From: Pirellula staleyi DSM 6068
Lineage (GTDB): Bacteria > Planctomycetota > Planctomycetia > Pirellulales > Pirellulaceae
Assembly (NCBI GenBank): GCA_945900945.1
Contig: CAMDKL010000055.1
Span: 1 to 35,389 of the forward strand
Direction: 5' to 3'
DNA: 35,389 nucleotides
Shown: piece after piece, positions 33,080-35,389 of the stretch
Layout of the letters: the number at the start of each line of letters is the position of its first letter
Numbering within the stretch: position 1 is the stretch's first letter
Notes under the pieces: model-generated
Database searches by the model: none
Told to the model about the DNA's origin: nothing
The model's input: only the letters and a program-made list of their open reading frames with translations
Program-made: the position numbers and the translations under genes

Positions 33080-34372
33080 ATGCCAGCTCCCGCATCTCGT
33101 AGTCCTTGGTACCGCGTTCTATACATTCAGGTGATCATCGCGGTCGCATTGGGAGTGGCGGTCGGGTTTTTCTATCCGAGCGTCGGCAAGTCCCTGAAGC
33201 CATTGGGGGACGGATTCATCAAGCTAGTTAAGATGATGATTGCGCCGATCATCTTTTGCACGGTTGTGCATGGAATTGCATCCGTCGGGGACTTGCGCAA
33301 ACTGGGTCGCGTGGGAATGAAATCGCTTGTCTATTTCGAGATCGTCTCGACGCTTGCACTTGTTATCGGTCTGATCGTAGTCAATGTGCTACAACCGGGT
33401 GTTGGAATCACGCCCTCTGGTGAAGTCTATCATGCAAACCTAGAGGCAACCGTTTCCAGCAATAGTTATGGGGAAAAGGCAAAAACGCTCAATGAAATTG
33501 ATTTCATCCTCAATATCATTCCGAAATCATTCTTAGGCGCATTCGTTGACGGCGAACTATTGCAAGTACTTTTGGTTGCCATCCTAGTCGCTTTTGCGAT
33601 TGCGACGATGGGCGAATCAGGCCGCCCGATACTGGGAGCCATCGAACAGATTGGCAGTCTGTTCTTTGCCGTCATGAATATCGTCGTCAAGGCTGCGCCC
33701 ATCGGTGCTTTTGGAGCCATGGGTTATACCGTAGGAGCCCACGGACTTGGAACGCTGGGCAGTCTTCTTTGGCTCATGGCAGGGTTTTATCTCACGTCGG
33801 GATTGTTTGTCGTGATCGTGCTGGGCAGTATCGCGTGGTGGTGCGGTTTTTCCATTTTTCGTTTCCTGGGTTACATCAAGGACGAGCTACTGCTGGTGTT
33901 GGGTACCAGTTCTTCCGAGACTGCTTTGCCGGGTCTGATCAAGAAAATGGAGCAACTGGGTTGTTCGAAATCTACGGTCGGACTAGTCGTGCCCACAGGT
34001 TACAGTTTCAATCTAGATGGCACGAACATCTACATGACGATGGCTGCTGTTTTCTTGGCCCAAGCAACGAACACGCCACTCAGCATTATGCAGCAGATCA
34101 GCCTGCTTTTCGTTGCGATGCTGACCTCCAAGGGAGCCAGCGGTGTTTCTGGGGCTGGCTTCGTAACACTGGCTGCGACGTTGCAAGCTGTGCCTGGAAT
34201 ACCAATCGAGTCGCTCGGTTTGCTACTAGGTATCGATCGATTCATGAGCGAATGTCGCGCGCTCACCAACTTTGTTGGCAACGGAATTGCTACAATAGCG
34301 ATCAGTCGCTGGGAAAGAGAAGTCACCCCCGAGCAATTGCAGAGAAATTTCGACCTGCCCCCGTCACTGTAA
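33080..34372 (+). CDS. Dicarboxylate/amino-acid:cation symporter (DctA/GltP family)
   Basis: A 430-residue inner-membrane symporter from ATG 33080 (a TTG at 33068 would add four residues). Family marks are MMIAPIIFCTVVHGIA in the second to third helix, LLLVLGTSSSETALPGLI (serine-rich hairpin HP1), GYSFNLDGTNIYMTMAAVF (TM7, NxDGT), TSKGASGVSGAGFV (HP2) and FMSECRALTNFVGNGIATIA (TM8). The TM8 R-x-x-x-N pattern fits C4-dicarboxylate or glutamate/aspartate transport driven by protons or sodium; the exact substrate is not readable. Length is typical. Confidence 0.95.
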   Translation: MPAPASRSPWYRVLYIQVIIAVALGVAVGFFYPSVGKSLKPLGDGFIKLVKMMIAPIIFCTVVHGIASVGDLRKLGRVGMKSLVYFEIVSTLALVIGLIVVNVLQPGVGITPSGEVYHANLEATVSSNSYGEKAKTLNEIDFILNIIPKSFLGAFVDGELLQVLLVAILVAFAIATMGESGRPILGAIEQIGSLFFAVMNIVVKAAPIGAFGAMGYTVGAHGLGTLGSLLWLMAGFYLTSGLFVVIVLGSIAWWCGFSIFRFLGYIKDELLLVLGTSSSETALPGLIKKMEQLGCSKSTVGLVVPTGYSFNLDGTNIYMTMAAVFLAQATNTPLSIMQQISLLFVAMLTSKGASGVSGAGFVTLAATLQAVPGIPIESLGLLLGIDRFMSECRALTNFVGNGIATIAISRWEREVTPEQLQRNFDLPPSL

Positions 34373-34923
34373 AAGCGGATAGCAATGAAGCCTAGGTTGC
34401 GAATGAATTCCAATGAGTCCGACAATTGATGACCAGGGTGGATCACGTAAACTCAATGCCTCCGGCCAAAAAGTATCGACTGAGGAGTCGAGCGCGTTGA
34501 CCCTCACAGACGGATGTCAAAGGACATGTCGTTCATAAGACGTAAATATTCGGATGAGATCCACACGCCGCTCAGAGTGAGCCGTGTGCACCTGGCGGGG
34601 CAATTTAATTGGGGGCCCCCATCGCTGATTCTCCCTGGCAATATTTTTTATTTTTGTCGAGAATGATGTCGCACTTTTGCAAATGCATGCTGGCGTTGGT
34701 CGAACGAAACACATGTGGAAAACACTACCCGTGAATATGCGAAAGTTTTTGGAATTTATGGAAGGAAGTCATTGCGTTCACAATATGCACCGCTTCTATT
34801 TCAATCCTAACTCTTGATTTGCATCTCGCATTGCATTGGGGAATTTCCGAACTCTACGTTCTTCAAACCATCACGTGTCCTGTCCGTCCGGTTATGCGCC
34901 CGTTCCTAAAGGATTTGTCCATC
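34373..34923. other. Long non-coding leader region ahead of the LEPR-XLL gene
   Basis: This 551-base gap has no supported gene on either strand. It contains several short hairpins: TCGACT-GAGG-AGTCGA (34476-34491), ATGTC-AAAG-GACAT (34514-34527) and the G/C palindrome GGGGGCCCCC (34611-34620). A string GCCTCCGGCC near 34459 recalls one part of the cyclic-di-GMP-I riboswitch, but the other conserved parts are not found. A regulatory leader for the surface-protein gene is possible but unproven. Confidence 0.4.
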
Positions 34924-35240
34924 ATGGTACGATTCTTGCCGTTCTCTCTTTTACGCAATAACGTCTTGCGTATGGTTTCTCTAGCCAGCCGAGAACTGAA
35001 ACGCACTGCATTCCGCCAAGCTATCGTCGAAAATTCTAGCTCGCGATTTCGCAATAATCGATCCATCGTACATCATCGAGCATTGCTCGAGTCTTTGGAA
35101 CCACGTCATCTGATGGCATCCGTACCATTCGCAATGGACGATCCTTTGTACTCAACGCCGATTAGTACCGATCTTGTGATCTCGAGCACTTCTCAAGGAA
35201 TAGTCAACAACGATTTTGAGATCGACAGTGCGGCTTTAGT
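34924..35240 (+). pseudogene. LEPR-XLL surface-protein gene, interrupted after about 105 codons
   Basis: From ATG 34924 (AAAGGA about ten bases upstream) the product begins MVRFLPFSLLRNNVLRMVSL and carries ALLESLEPRHLMAS, the LEPR-XLL motif (58-61) of planctomycete secreted and surface proteins. DPLYSTPISTDLVISSTSQG then IVNNDFEID resembles the opening of a cadherin/Ig-like repeat (..GVLANDxDxD..), the usual start of very long adhesin-like proteins. The frame stops at 35242-35244, in a TAA formed by the GTAAGC at 35241 that looks like the end of an IS66-type element. The rest of the gene presumably lies beyond the insertion. Confidence 0.75.
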
Positions 35241-35389
35241 GTAAGCGTACAGGGGCCACGGTGATTATGTTCCGACGCGACCAGCGATTGCGTTGTAGGT
35301 TTCATGCGTTGTTGTTTCTTCACCAAGCAAACGCAAGGAACTATTTGTTATGTCACGTACGACCGACCCAGCCAAGATTCAGCTCTGGC
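35241..35389 (+). mobile_element. Left end of an IS66-family-like insertion sequence (partial)
   Basis: GTAAGCGTACAGGGGCCACG begins at 35241; IS66-family termini begin with GTAA. About 109 bases later a gene starts whose product resembles the small IS66 accessory protein. The element runs past the window, so the other end and the transposase are not seen. If correct, an 8-bp target duplication of GCTTTAGT (35233-35240) is expected at the far junction. Confidence 0.65.
35350..35389 (+). CDS. Start of an IS66-type accessory gene (tnpA-like), partial
   Basis: ATG 35350 with AAGGA at 35335-35339 begins MSRTTDPAKIQLW and runs off the window. IS66 TnpA-like helper proteins of planctomycetes commonly start with this kind of DPAK..LW helix before a helix-turn-helix. 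Only 13 residues are visible, so the identification rests mainly on context. Confidence 0.55.
   Translation, partial: MSRTTDPAKIQLW

Noticed and set aside
34440-34500. Cyclic-di-GMP riboswitch
   Set aside because: Only the GCCTCCGGCC string matches; the GCACAGGGCAAACC and CGCAAAGC parts are missing.
34517-34714. Minus-strand 65-codon frame
   Set aside because: Cys/Arg-rich random-looking translation with no start signal, inside a hairpin-rich non-coding gap.

Overview
The window looks like a chromosomal segment of a planctomycete, most likely a Pirellulales-type bacterium of moderate GC. The evidence is a DUF1559 protein with a prepilin-type N-terminus, the small lipoprotein that usually accompanies DUF1559 genes, a LEPR-XLL surface-protein leader, a DUF1080 protein, a PQQ-repeat protein, and many short palindromic repeats. 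All calls come from reading the sequence and its translations; no database search was possible.

Layout. 1-4213: the 5' part of purB (minus), a Pro/Gln-rich putative lipoprotein flanked by REP-like hairpins, a SixA-like phosphatase, and a secreted thioredoxin/TlpA-type protein with Asp-rich calcium-binding-like repeats. 4237-8418: a 1393-residue SNF2-family ATPase (minus). 8419-13989: a doubtful 127-codon ORF, a REP pair, a class III aminotransferase (plus), then on the minus strand a Dnmt2-like cytosine-5 methyltransferase, a DUF1080 protein and a RadC protein with an N-terminal extension. 14080-19026: a plus-strand run of four abutting or overlapping genes, prc-type protease, membrane PQQ-propeller protein, ruvC and ruvA. 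19027-20748: a decaying patch with a DUF433 antitoxin, a DUF5615 PIN-like toxin broken by one in-frame TGA, and a damaged small secreted-protein gene. 20749-22322: lipoprotein plus DUF1559 pair. 22323-23632: repeats, a multi-pass membrane protein (minus) and a compact tandem-repeat region. 23633-26285: a nucleotidyltransferase-like protein, a Gfo/Idh/MocA oxidoreductase and a family 2 glycosyltransferase. 26542-31108: a tightly packed run of ferrochelatase, PlsC-type acyltransferase, ABC ATPase and a substrate-binding/permease fusion for a quaternary-amine-type importer. 31189-34372: a DUF885 metallopeptidase-like protein and a DctA-family symporter. 34924-35389: a LEPR-XLL surface-protein gene cut by what looks like the left end of an IS66-family element that runs off the window.

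The most noteworthy items are the bacterial Dnmt2 homologue (tRNA methyltransferase candidate, no restriction enzyme beside it), a five-copy GTAG-REP hairpin family, the IS66 junction inside the LEPR-XLL gene, the one-base nonsense lesion in the toxin, the SBP-first order of the importer fusion, and the ferrochelatase with four cysteines placed as in iron-sulphur-containing coproporphyrin ferrochelatases. I found no CRISPR array, tRNA or rRNA.
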